Positions 33,181 through 46,200 of a stretch of DNA of 64,000 nt are shown in pieces (within the stretch, counting starts at the first letter, position 1; every line of letters starts with the position of its first letter). The DNA comes from Acephala macrosclerotiorum (taxonomy: Eukaryota > Ascomycota > Leotiomycetes > Helotiales > Mollisiaceae): the NCBI GenBank assembly GCA_014904845.1, contig MU119386.1, positions 47,043 to 111,042 on the forward strand, given 5' to 3'. The notes beneath the pieces were generated by a model. The model was given only the letters and a program-made list of their open reading frames with translations. It was not told where the DNA came from and searched no databases. A program made the translations under genes and the position numbers.

Positions 33181-34489
33181 TTGGCGTGGAACACTTGGTG
33201 TTTTAGGTGTCTATGATTAAAAGGTGTCCTCTAGATCTCTGGTAGAATCAAGGACTTTTTGCACTCTTTTGCCCCCTAGAAGTGATCATTTTGACAGGCT
33301 CACATCCACGGCCCGGTTGTAACACAAACAAGCGAATCCCGCGCCCTGGAATGGGCGTATAAAGATACTTTCCCTTGCCCTCCTGCGCACTGTCAATTCT
33401 ATCTCTTGGAGAGCACTAGTGCCTTACTACAGTATGCGACCAGGAGAAGGTTGTGGGAGGACCGTGTCAGGAGAACTTTAACCAGAAGCCGAAACTTAGT
33501 CTTCGACCTCGGAGACTTGGAAAGAAACACGCTAACGGGCACAGGGTAAAGCTCCACGACTTCTAATCCATCGTTTGACTTAGACTGGGGCGACGCGAGA
33601 TCGATTTACGGCACTTGGACGTGGAAACTTTACGGCTTGTTTTGCACTGTTGTTTTGAGCAAATTTTCCGACGAGGTGTAGAAGATAACGACTTTTGGAG
33701 ACTGTGCTCTGAGCCTCGGAAAATTTACTAGGCATCATTGGATAGAGTGTATATGAGGCCTCACCGAGTACAATGGAGCAAGTTGGAAGGAGGGTGACGT
33801 TGTGGGGCAGTTAACTCGGCGGTGAACCAAAACAGCAACTCGAACGGCAGAATGAATCAAACCTTTTCGAACCTCAAATCCTTCTCTTCATGCTCGTTCA
33901 ATTGAGATGAAGATGATAGGGCTAGAAGAGACACCTCTGAGAAATAATTCATTCTCATGAATCCACCACCGAACGAACGAACGGCACGATACGCAATGGA
34001 TTGACACGAAATTCGGAAATCCTCGAATTGCAACTCACTTCCCCAGCCATGCGTCGAGCCACTCCCATCATTCAAGACGGAAGAAGAAGTTATGTGTAAT
34101 TGTATCTCGGTCCAAGTGGTATCCCAGAGTTTGCTTGTCCATTCGAGTATTGGACTCGTTGATAGACAACATGCCTCTATCTCCTCTCCTATCTCTTTCT
34201 CTTTCCTCGTCTTGTTCAGTTGTTCGGCTAAGATCTCTGCGAATTCCGATCGCTAGGTTGCTCATGCTGACGAGCATTCCGCCTTCTCTCACTCTTTCAC
34301 TCAAGACCTGGAGACCGGCAGTAGAAGAACCCAAGAATTCGCGATGGAGTTATCAGTCACGTGATTTAATCCATCTCACCCCATGAGGAAAATTGATGGA
34401 TGGGTGTGCATACAGGGTATCTTTTGATCAAGACTTCGATATCAGACCTATACAAATGGCTGACACCGGCAGCTTGTCATCACCGAAGG
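33181..34489. other. Intergenic between two pseudogenes
   Basis: No coding signal with family features. Overlapping frames at 33857-34386 on both strands look like chance. No clear transposon ends seen. Confidence 0.45.
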
Positions 34490-37358
34490 TCAATTAACCC
34501 CTCCGGAGCTAGTCCTTCGCCGATTGAGCAGACCTAGTATGTTGACAATCTCGGTATGGCCGTTCTCCTGGGCAAGATCAATCGCTCCCTTGAAACCCTT
34601 CTCTGCAACAACATCTCCCGTTGCACCGTAATTGAGAAGCAGCTGTACCGTGTCTAAGCGACCGTGCTCGGCCGCTCCTTCGACAGCAGTAGGACCATCT
34701 TTCAGGGCTGGTTTGCCGTTCACCTGAGCCCCCTTACCCCAGAGATATTGGACAATCAGAATATTTCCAGCGATAGCAGCTCCTTGGATAGCCGTGATAC
34801 CTCCACAGACTCCAGCAGCGGCATTGACGCCTGCACCGTCGTCAACGAGATATTTGAGCAGATCCATATTGGGACTCAAGCCCGAGGACGACGCTTGGAG
34901 AGCAGTTCTGCCATGTTGATACGCTGGAGAAGCGTTGATTAAGGCACCATGTTCCACTGAAACTTTTGCGACATCGAATTAACCTAGTTCGGCTGCAAGC
35001 TAAAGTGGTGTTCGTTCTTCTTTTCCGCTTAACATCGAGTTGGCATTGGCACTAGCGTTGAGTGCGATTTCGAGTAGATTCGTCAAGCCTTGACGATTGT
35101 GTGGATAATACCCTTGCCAAGCCGTCCGTTCGGATGAGAGACCTTTGCTCCATTTTCCAGCAGAAGCTAGAATAATTCCACTTTCACAGCAGCCGGGGCA
35201 CTGCAGCTCAACGCCGCCTCAAGGGCTGTAATTCCCTTAGATGCTGCGGGAGGGCCGTTGGCGTCTGCCTTGTTGGCGAGAAGAAAGTTTACCATATCGA
35301 GGTTTCCGGAGTAACGTGCAGATTGCAGAGCCGTACGCTCTTCGTGTCCGAATGCCGGCGTGTTTACGTCGGCGCCTCGGTCAATTAGGTACTCTGCCGA
35401 AGTGAGTGTCTCGAGCGACGCCGCAGCCTGAAGAGGCGACAGCCTCTCCCCGACAACGTTGATTGGAGTGCCTCTGTCTACGAGGAGGGCTATGGTTTCA
35501 ACCTCTTTCCCCAGCACAGCTTTTTCGAGTGCCTCTAGGCTAAACTGATCTAGATCGACGCCAGCATCCAACAACTCGCAAATGAGGTCGAAGCTGCCAT
35601 TTCCAACTGCATAGAGAAGTAAATTTGGTATATTAACATTCGCTCCTGCATTGAGGAGAAGTTGAGATATACAAATTGCGGTTTCCTTATCACAACACGC
35701 AGCCGCTAGGAGAGGGGGTTCGCTTAATGTGAGCCCATTCGGGTCAACACCCCAATCCAAAAGCGCCAAGGTAGTCTTGATATCACAGTCAAACCGATTG
35801 ATTGATTCGTACAAAGCCTTTTCAAGCTGTTTTCGAGAAACATTGCCGAGTGGCGGTTGAGATATTCCGAAAGAGGATCTGAACCCTTACGTGCAGCGTC
35901 AAGGATGTCCCAATTGTGACGAAACCTTTCGTCGTGCCTATCTTCTCCAGAATCAAATGATATACGTCCCTGCACTTCAAGGACACATATTCAAGTAGGT
36001 CTTGTTCGGAAACTGAGCAGTTGATATCAGCGCCATGCTCTAGGAGAAGAGCGATAATTTCCGTGCTAGGATATTTACATCTGCTCCTTTCTCGAGGAGG
36101 AACCTCGCCATCTCCAACTGTTTCCTGAACACCGCCCTGTAGAGCGGTGTGCGAGTTCTTCCAAAGCGCTCGTAGTTGTTGAAATTAATACTAGCACCAT
36201 TCTCTACCAGGACGCTGGCAGCCTTAACGTTGCTAGTCTCACTGATAATGAGGAGGAGATGTCCGCCAGAGTCTCCTGATAAGCATTCTGGGTCCACTCG
36301 TGAAAACAAGAGCTCCACAAAGTCGCTGTCTGTAATCTTGATTGCCTCCCGGATGACAGGCCGAATATCTACTCCGGGCAGAAGCAAAGATCACAACAAG
36401 TTTGTATTTTGCATTGACACGGCAGCTTCGAGAATTCGTTGGGAGAACGTACGAGTGGTCGCTGTATTGATACGGAGGAAAGAATCAAGCTGAGGTGTGT
36501 GGTTCTGATCAATGACCCACTGGAGAAAATCCTTGATTCGGTCTTTGGTCGGTTTGTTGTTGGATACAAAGAAGGCGACCGGCTTGAAGAGACGCTGCAG
36601 TGGATACTTGTATGACGGATCGAAGAACTGTTGTACTCTCATTACTAGCTCACCCCCCATGTTCACGTTAACGTTCCCTCCAAAGTCTAGACCGAGGGAG
36701 ACGCTGTCAGGGCTCGTAGGGGTGTTAACTGATCATACAGATTAGGAGATGCTTGCCAGGGTGTAATACAGCAGTTTTGACAATTACCGATTTGAACATT
36801 AGCGCCTGGAAAGGCCGACGGAGAAGGAGACCGGCGTATTGGGGTCCGAATAGAGATCCTGCCACGAGTGCTCCGACCAATCACCACTGAGGAATATTAA
36901 TCAGCGATGGGGTCCGATGCCAGGTAGGCTGATTGCAATTGACTATGTCATACCTCTCTTAGAAGCTTCCCTCTGGGCATTATTCCCGCGTCGTCGGACT
37001 TCTCTTTTGACTCTCTCCCTGTCAATAGGCCTGCCATGAAGACAAACTCCGCTATCAATTCCACGCATAGCACGATTTCGAACCTCTTCGACCACCGCAA
37101 TCCACTCGTGTGTTTTCAGATTCTTGTATCCACAGAATCGCCTCTTGAACTAGCGCAGGCTAGAAAGTGCCACTGATGTTAGGTGGGTAAAGAGTTTGTG
37201 CTCGAACACGGAGGTACATACCTTGCATTCAATCCGTACGTGCTCCTCATATGAGCCATAGTCGCCTCAAGCGTGTGATTCTGGTCTACATATTGGGACA
37301 GAATTTCAGCCTCGTAATGCTCCCAGTTAATAGCAGTGTCAACGTCTTGCGCCATCAT
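34490..37358 (-). pseudogene. Clr5-domain ankyrin-repeat pseudogene
   Basis: Starts MMAQDVDTAINWEHYEAEIL at 37358. After an intron (GTATGT..TTCTAG) comes a Clr5-like block (FKRRF, GYKNLKTHEW, RNRAMRG). Two further introns join GRSTRGRISIRTP to a helical NACHT-free middle region, then ankyrin repeats run to 34490 (LLEKGADVNI, LLEHGADIN, YLIDRGADVN, YLVDDGAGVN). In-frame stops: TAG at 37150-37152 where Clr5 has Gln, TGA at 36391-36393, TAG at 35000-35002 and TAA at 34979-34981, the last two turning PLQLAAELGQFD into a broken repeat. One-base frameshifts lie near 36070, 35900 and 35830. Clr5-ankyrin proteins are common in fungal accessory gene sets; their role is not established. Confidence 0.8.
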
Positions 37359-37653
37359 GAACGAAGTTCCGAGAACACCTCTTGAGCGCGTGCTTCTGAT
37401 AGCGTTCTCATCCGCAAATCAAATAGGGGTTGATGATAGCAAGTGGGAGAAGGACTTTTGATGGAAAGTTTTGAAGGGAGAATTGTTTGTAAGGCTCGAA
37501 AGTGATGCGGGCGGCACTCTTCAGCCGAACCACAAGCCACCTTCATCGCCTTCCTTGCCTATCGATGAAATTTTCTTTTTCCTGAGTGATCTACATAACT
37601 CGAAGTTTCGAGGGTCCCTTATTCTGCTAGTGGGATCTGGGCGAAAGGTTTTT

Positions 37654-38281
37654 CTAAATGGGACTGATACCACCACCACAATTTTGATTGCATGAAGTTT
37701 TAACATAAGCATTTGCATTGGCCCAGTTGTTGCCCATTTCTAGGCTGCCCCAATTGATGCCGTATGGGAGGTTGTAGCAGTTTCCGATATACCCGGCATT
37801 CCTAAAACCAATTTCAATCGCAATCCAGAAGTGGTCTGGAAAAGAGAAGGACTTACGGCTCATTATTTCCATTTGGCCACTTAGATCCAGCTGGGTCGTT
37901 TTGGTTGCAGGGGCGTCCTTCATCTGAAGTAGGTGTTAGCCTCGATGATAGAGTAGCAAGGATAATTCCTCACAAGTTCGATAGTGGAAGTCCTGAGCAG
38001 AGACATTAACGATTGAAGCAAGAGCTGCTAAAATACCGAAACAACGTGCGAAGAGAATTTCAAAGTACTGGAGATTCTCGGAAAAGAAGCTGATCAAGCT
38101 ATCGATATAGAAGAAACTTGAAATGATTGGGAAGATGGGCACGAACTTATACCCCTCTTTTTTCTTACTTGCATTGCTGGCATAGCTTCTCGCGCCGAGC
38201 ACAAAGTTTCCACGTGTGACCAAACTTGTATCGTGACCTCGGCCGAGAGGTACAACAGGATGTACTTACAACGCACTCCAT
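37654..38281 (-). CDS. Small secreted Cys protein, candidate effector
   Basis: Four exons close in phase: 38281-38270, 38067-37974, 37923-37857 and 37801-37654, with introns of 202 (GTAAGT..CCAG), 50 and 55 nt. The product is 106 residues. It starts MECVYFEILFARC and has a signal peptide core FGILAALASIVNVSA with probable cleavage before QDFHY. The mature part is about 78 residues, rich in Asn, Gly, Trp and Tyr, with four Cys (GRPC, IGNC, KTSC, NQNC), enough for two disulfides. No enzyme motif is present. Size, secretion, Cys content and location about 2 kb from a transposon-rich block fit an effector-like or antimicrobial secreted protein. The first 12-nt exon and the long first intron are the weakest parts, although the donor is perfect and the phase works. 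Confidence 0.6.
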
Positions 38282-40011
38282 GAAGTGCACCACTAACCTA
38301 CTCTATTTCGTGGCCAGTATACCTCGAAACTAGGCACACCGCTTGGAGAGCCATTTTGAGCCTCTGCAAGATGACAGGAGGACGTGGGTGGAATAGCGAA
38401 GGTCTGAGAGCAAGAGACCTTAGAGGGTGTCATGTATTGATCACACTGCCAGAAATAAAGGCGAACAAAGAGGACAAGTGCTGAAGTGATACGAGCATGT
38501 TCATAATGCAGAATGCAGAATAGGCTTGCAGTCAAATAGTATTGAGCTGGAGAGGCAGCACAACTGCCAGAAAGCTGAGGTCTCAAGTACTCAGCGACAA
38601 TTTCATTGGTCTCAGTTATTGGACTATAGGTTCGATGAAAATAGGGTAAGGCCGTCAAGCTTCTATTTGTGCGGGAAAACAGAAGGATTGTGAGCAAAAA
38701 CCCGCAAGGTATTCGGTGGTGATGGTCACGTGCGACATCAATTCTTACACTCGTGAACCTCGAAGCTTGCTTCGATCATATGCAGCGCCACCCCAAAAGC
38801 TCAGCACGTCGAATCCCGATCGTTGATCACGAAAGATATCAAGTCACTTGACTTCTCATGAGCCTGCGAGCGGAGATACCATTTTGGACTTCCATGTCGG
38901 ACAATATAAGCCAACATAGCGACTCGACGATACCTTTCACAAAGCTCTGCTAGGCCGCAACCGATCATTATACGATATCCCATTGAAAGATGATGCACAT
39001 CTCTGTACGATGCCATGTCCAGATCCATCTCTGCATCCCTTCTTTTTAGTCTGCCTGTGGTGCGGTTCAGACGTGAGGAAAGAGAAGAGGAAGAGGAAGC
39101 GTCTACCCCAACGCCTCTCAAATTGCCGTTTACGATGGCAGACTATGAGCTTTACATTCAGCAACTCTCGACAAGCTATTACTCCTGCCTGCGCCCTCAC
39201 TGTTGATGACGTACGATTGACCCACGAACTTACGACCATTGAGCGATTTGCCGTCCTCGAATTACGTTGCGAAGAACTGGCAATCATACCCTTACGACAG
39301 CTCCACTACGGCTAGGAAGACGAGGACATGAAGGGCGAGGAAAAACTCCCCCCGACTGAACGAGTCTTCTGTTTGGTCCACTTCGTTGGATGTACTTCGA
39401 CTACACTGAGAATTAGCTTTGGACTCATACGACCAGAAAGTCCGGCCCAATGTCAGGGATTATGCTAGGGTGAGAATTGGAATGGTACCAAATCAACCAC
39501 TCAGACATCGTGCTCATGGATTTGCGCCTTCATGGTGTTCAACATAGGGACGGACTTCTGATCCCACGAGGACCTAGTGTTATCAAGTGATGAATAAATA
39601 TCCAGTGAGCGCCAACTGTGAGCGACCGAAGGCGGGAACTGAGGCTGCTACGTGACATGAATATACTCCGAGCCTTGACTCGACTTGAGTCCCTAATTTA
39701 GTGGCATGGTTTTCTTTTTGGTACTCTCATTCCATATTTGATTACTTTCCGCATCTTGATTGCGCCATCCCGTGATCCCTGTCTTCACTACGTTTGAGGC
39801 TGGCAATCTTTGTATGGGAAGCGCGGTGTGCATGTGCACTTCTTGAGCAAAAAAACAATTAATTGGAGTACTGAATACTCTCTAGAGTGGGAAGTCTTCA
39901 TTGAGCTGATGTAGGACTTCATTTGCGATATTCTTATAGCAGGGGTTCAGAGTGCCGCAGATTTCACCGCACATGAGGTCACCTTACGTAAGTACAAATG
40001 GAATCACTGTA
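38282..40011. other. Intergenic, edge of the AT-rich block
   Basis: No supported gene. A 134-codon minus frame at 38293-38697 ends just upstream of the secreted-protein start and lacks features. Overlapping frames at 38800-39320 on both strands look like shadows of each other. Confidence 0.45.
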
Positions 40012-40250
40012 TAAGTCAAACCCCCTATTAATCGGCCACCCCCTAAGTCGACCGCCTCGCTTAATTCACTACTATTCACTTCCAACTCCAATAACTTCTT
40101 TATTTCTCAATAGTTATATGAAATAAAGTAGAAGTAACGCTAATAAGACTATTAGAGTCTAACGATACATTTTAACGGTCTTCAGTCTTTACTTGTACTT
40201 TGTAAATAGTCTCGATATCGACGAACCTGGAATTTGAACTAGTTACTACT
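40012..40250. mobile_element. Possible pogo/Tc1-type transposon end
   Basis: The sequence gtataagtcaaaccccctat followed by a C-rich aatcggccaccccc run looks like the terminal inverted repeat of fungal pogo-like elements. It lies exactly where normal composition gives way to AT-rich DNA. Composition then falls off rapidly to the right, as if the element body has been mutated by RIP. No partner end was found by eye. Confidence 0.35.
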
Positions 40251-43200
40251 TTTCGCTGATTTTTAGACTCAAATTACACTACTTTAATCTCAAATTGCTT
40301 GATTCAATGCTCATATTGTACAATAACAAAGTCTTTATCGTTTAAACTTTTGATTACTTTTTTAAAAAGTACTTTAATAATTACAAAATCGATTATCTCA
40401 AGTCTCGTAATTTGACGAATATAATCTCGAATATTTTCACTTTTTGAAAAGTTTTAAAAATAATTAATAACATATTTTAATTCTATTTAAATACTAAATT
40501 TTTTGTTAAAATCTTTAAAATTAATTCGATTATTTTATTGTTATTTTCAAGTAATAATCGATTTATAAAAAATTTCAATAATTTGATCAATTATAATCTT
40601 AAAATCGATTACTTTATTTTACAATTTGTAATTATTAAAATATTTATTCGAATTAGTTTATAATAATTTAAAAAGTTCTATTTTTCAATAAAAATTGAAT
40701 CGTTTAAAAAAATCAAAACATTAAATCGTTTTCAATAAATATACTTTAAAAAAAAAACACGAATAAATTCAAAAATTAAAGTATATATAAAATATATAGT
40801 AATAAAAATAATAAATAAATATTATTCGAATAATATTTTCATATAAATTCTAGTACTTTATAATTCTTATAATCGTTTAATATAAATAAATAAAGTTTTT
40901 TAAAGTTACGTAATACCGTATAAAGTATAAAAACTTTTTATAATTATTTACAAATAATATTATTAAAAGTTTATTTATTTTCAATTGTAATAAATTTTTA
41001 ATTTTTATAAAAATATAATCTTATAAAAAACTATTATTATTAAATTAATTTACTTTTGAATATAATTAATAAATATAATACTTTTTCGATTATTAAAATA
41101 TTCTCAATAAATAAAATTCAAACTTTAAATTTTAATTAATTTTTTTGAATAAAATATTTTTCAATACTTTTTATTATTAATTTTTTTTTTTTTTGATTTT
41201 TTATAATTTTTATTTCGTTTATATTTCATTAGTTTTTCGATTTAATAATTTTAATAATTAAAATTTCTAGTTTTAAAATCAATTTTTAAAAATATCGAAA
41301 ATAATATTATTAACGCGTACAAAATCGATTTTAAATAGTTTTTTGATTTTAAAAATAAAATTTCGACGAAAAAAATCGATTATTTAACGTTTTTCAAATA
41401 ATATTATATTATATTTAATAATTAAAATTCATTCGACAAAAACTCGAATTTGTTTATAAATTGAATTTTATTTAAAGCGTTTTTAAATAAGTATTATAAA
41501 AAAACAATAAAATACAAAACAAAAAAATTCAATAGTAAATTAATTCGTTTTAATCAATAAATTAAATTTATTCGAAATAATTCGTAATTCGTCAATTAAT
41601 TAATCAATAAATAAAAATAAAAATAAAAAAAATTATTAATTAATTTATAATAAACGAAAACTTATTATATATTAAAAAACACGTAATTAATATTACTTTT
41701 GAAATTTATTATTTACAAAAATTTTCGAAAAGAAAATATATAGTTTTATTATAATCGTTTTTTTATATAATAAATTTATTTCAAATCTCGAAAAAAAAAA
41801 ATTAAAAAAAAAAAAAAATTCGTTTTAAATAAAAAATTTAAAACTTGAAATTTTTTAAATTATCGTTATTTTTTTTTCAAAAATTTAATAGTTTTTTTAA
41901 TATTTCTATTAATATTAAACTTTTTTATAATTTTTTTTCTTTCTTAGAATTTAATAAAAAGAAAAAAAATAAACGAATTTCAAATTTAAATTTATCGTTA
42001 AAAATAATTAAATACTTTTGATTATTTTTTATAAACGTTATTAATTTTTTAATTTCGTATTTAAAAAAAAACTTATTATTAAAAAATATTTTTATTTTTC
42101 TTATTTTAAAATATTGAAAAATTAATTTGATTTAAATTATAATTTGTTTTTATTAATAAATATACAAATATTTATTATTAAACGAGTTTTAATAATTTAA
42201 TTATTGAAAGATTTTATATCGAATAATAAAATAATTTAAAAATTTCGTATAACGAATTATATTGAAAATTATATCGATTTTTTTAAATTGAATATTATTG
42301 AAAAAAAATTTGTCGTTAAAAAGTTCTTGAAATCGATTTTAAAAAAAGTTCGAAATTTATTATAAATTTTTTTGAGTTTTTCGTAAATAATATTATTAAT
42401 AATTTTACTATTAATATTGACAAATATTAAATTCACGAGAAATAAAATAAAAAAATTAAAATTTTTAAAATTTTCAATATATTTTCAATCGATAAAAATT
42501 TTTATTTTATAAATATATAATTTTAATTTTTGAAATTCTTTTTTTACAATATTTAATTGAATTTAATTTAAAAAAATTTCAATTAAAATCCGTTTTTTAA
42601 TATTAAAAAAAAATTTATTTAAATAGTTTTTTTAGAAAATTGAAATAATCAATTTATCGTTTTTTTAAAATCGTTAAATCGCGAATAAATTATTTGAAAT
42701 TTTTTAAAAAGAAAAAATTCGATATATAATAAATTTAAATTTTAAAATATATTTATTTTTTTTTCGTAAAAAAATTAATTAATTTTATCGTTTTAATAAA
42801 GTTTAATAAATTGAAAAAAAAATAACGAAATAAATTTTTTTTTTTTTTAAAAAATTAATAAAATAATAATTACAATTTGAAATCCGTTTACAAAAATTAA
42901 ATAATAAAAAAAAAAAAATTCGTTAAAAATATTTTATTAATAATAAAATTTCAATATATTAATTTTTTTAAAAAAAAACAATAAAAAATTTTTTTTTTTA
43001 TTTATTTAAAAAAATTTTATAAAATAAAAATTATTGTAATTTTTAAATCAATAAACGATTTAATCGAAAAAACAAAAATAAAAACAATAAAAATTCGCGA
43101 AAATTAAAATCGATTTTTTATTAATATTTTTTGTTTATAGTAAAAAATAGTAAAAATATTTATAAATTAAAAACGAATATTAAAATAGATTTAAATAAAT

Positions 43201-46200
43201 CGAAAATATTTTTTTTAATATATAATTCGTAAATTTTAAATAATTATATTTTTATAATTTTTTATTGTTTTTAAAATACAAATCGAGATTTTTATAAAAC
43301 GTTATATAATAAATTTGATAAAATTGTTTAATAAATAAATATTTGTAAATATTATAAATAATATTTAAAATTTTAATACGATTAATAAAATTCAAAGTAT
43401 TGAAAAAAACAATATTTAATTTCTAAGTATTATTTATATTGTACGTACAATTAATTATTAAATATATATTATTTAATTGAAATTCGTAAATTGATTAAAA
43501 TAAAATAATATTAAATTGTAATAAAATAATAATAATTTTATATTTTTTTGGTATAAATATAAATATATTGTAATATTTTTTTATTATTAATAGTAGATTT
43601 TTTAAATTTGTTTAACATAAAAATTAAAACGAAAAAAATTGAAAAATTGAAAATTTTAAAAAATTTAAAAAATTTAAAAAAATAAAAAATTTTATATGAA
43701 AAAATTAATAATAATAATATTGTTATTATTATTATTAATTAATAAAATTAATTAAAAAAATAAAATATTAATATTAATAATTTTTTAAAATTTAATATTT
43801 TGAATATTTATATTATTAATAATAATAATTGATTATTTTTTAGATTTATTTGTAAAAATTGAAAAAAGTTTTTTAATATATTTTTTAATTATTAAAAGTT
43901 TATAAAAATAAAAAATAAAATATAATTTTTTTAAATTTATTTTATTTAAATTTGTAATTATTAAATTGTTATTTGTATTTTTTAAATATATTAACGTTTT
44001 TTTGTAATCGATAAATCGAAAAAATATTTTCGTAAATAATATATTATAAATTTTGTTTTTTTTAATAATAATTATATTAATAATTTTAATAATTTCGCGA
44101 GATATAAAACGTTTTATATAGAATATTTATTCGAGTTTTTAATATATATATTTATTATAAAATCTATTAATAAAATTTTCAATAAATTATTAAAATATTT
44201 AAATTCGAAAAAAAGTTTTTTAATTATAATATTTAAATATATTATTAAAAGTTTTAATTAAATTAAATCGAGTTTATTAGAATATAATACGCGATTTTTC
44301 AATTTTATTTAAAATTATATATTATTTTAAACTTTTTTTTTATTTTCGTTTTTTATTAAAAGTTTTTTTATATACTTTGAATTTTATTTCTCGATTTACT
44401 TATTATTATTGTATTTATTATTATTATATTTATTAATAATTCTTTATAAAATTTATTAATAATCGCTTTATTAAAATTTTAAATATTAATATTATTATTA
44501 TTAAAAATATATAATAATAAATTCGATTTTTTTTAAAAAAATTTTTATTAATATTAATTTTCTTTTTGTTTAAATAATAAATTAAACAAATTTTTAAATT
44601 TTTTATATATTTTCAAAATATTTATTGAAATCGTAATCAAAAAATCTTTTAATTATTTGTTTTATAATTTAATTATATTAATATCGATTATTTTTAAATA
44701 TAGATAATTATAAAAATCGATTATAATTTCAAAAATTATAATACTATTAATTGTTTTTTCAATAGTAATATTTACGATTAATTAATTTATTTATAAATAA
44801 ATAGTAATTTACAAAAAAATAATTAATAAAAAAATCGATTTTTTTATTTTTTATTCGTTTAAAATACTCGAAATAATATTATTCGTTTTATTGATCGTTG
44901 TATATAATATTGATTTTTATTACATTTTTTTAAACGATTAAAAGTATATTTTACGAAAATTTAATCGATATTAAACTATATAAAATTTTATATTCGTTTT
45001 TTTTTATATTATTATATTTTTTTCGTTTATAATTAAAATTTTTTTCTCGTTTATATTCTTATAAAAAAATAAATTAATTTTAATTTTAATTTATAAAAAT
45101 TATAATATTATTTAATTTTTAAAATATTTTTATAATATTAACGTTTAAAACGATTTTTAAATCGTTAAATAATATAAAAAAAAAAAAAGATTTTAAGTTT
45201 TTAATAAAATTATTTATTTAAATTAAAATTTTTAATACGAATATTTATTAAATTCTTTGAATTTAAATAATACGTAAAATCGAAAATTGAAATTCGATAT
45301 AAATTTTTTTAGTAATTATATACATTTTTTATTAAATTTTTTTTTATAAATAATTTGAATAAAACAAAAAATAATAAATTATTAATTGTATTTAAAATCA
45401 TTTTTTATATTACAATATTTAAATATTTTTATCGAATTTTCGAGTATTTTAAATTATTAATTTTATTATATTATCGTTTTTTTTTTTATATTTATATACG
45501 ATAATCGTTTTTTTATATATTTTATTATAATTATAAATAAATATTTTTATCGACTTGTAATCGTTTTTTTTAAAAATTTGTTTTTTAATATATATTAAAA
45601 ATCTTTTTATAAATTCGCTTTTTTAATATTATTTGTTTAATTTATTTCGTTTAATTAATTTTTTAAATATTTAATCGAATAAATTTATATACGATTTTAT
45701 TATTAAAAGTTTTTTTATAAATTAATTAATAATTTTATATAAAAAATTTATATTTATTTAATAATACTTTTAATTTTTTTTTTAAAACGTTATAAAAATT
45801 TTTTTTTAAATAATTTTCAATATTATATTTTAATATAAATTAAATTTATTTTTTGTAAATCGAATTAATATATTACAAAAATTATATTTTTTGGATTTTT
45901 AAAATAATTTTATAATTTTCATATATATTATTATATTATTTTAAAAAAATCATAATATTATTTTTTTTAAATTAAAATATTTTAAAAGTTTCAAAAAAAA
46001 TATTTATAATTTTAATACGAATATATATTTTTTAAAATTATATATTTTTAAAAAATTATTTTTATTATTTATAAAAAATTTTCTAAAAAAATTAATTATA
46101 TAATTAAAATAAAAATATTTTGTATTAAAAAAAATAAAATTTAATGCGAATAATTTACTAATTTTAGTTTTTAAATTAAAAATTAATTTAATAATTCAAA

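Noticed and set aside
38801..39315. Overlapping frames on both strands at 38.8-39.3 kb
   Set aside because: Frames on opposite strands overlap without motifs, typical of chance open frames.
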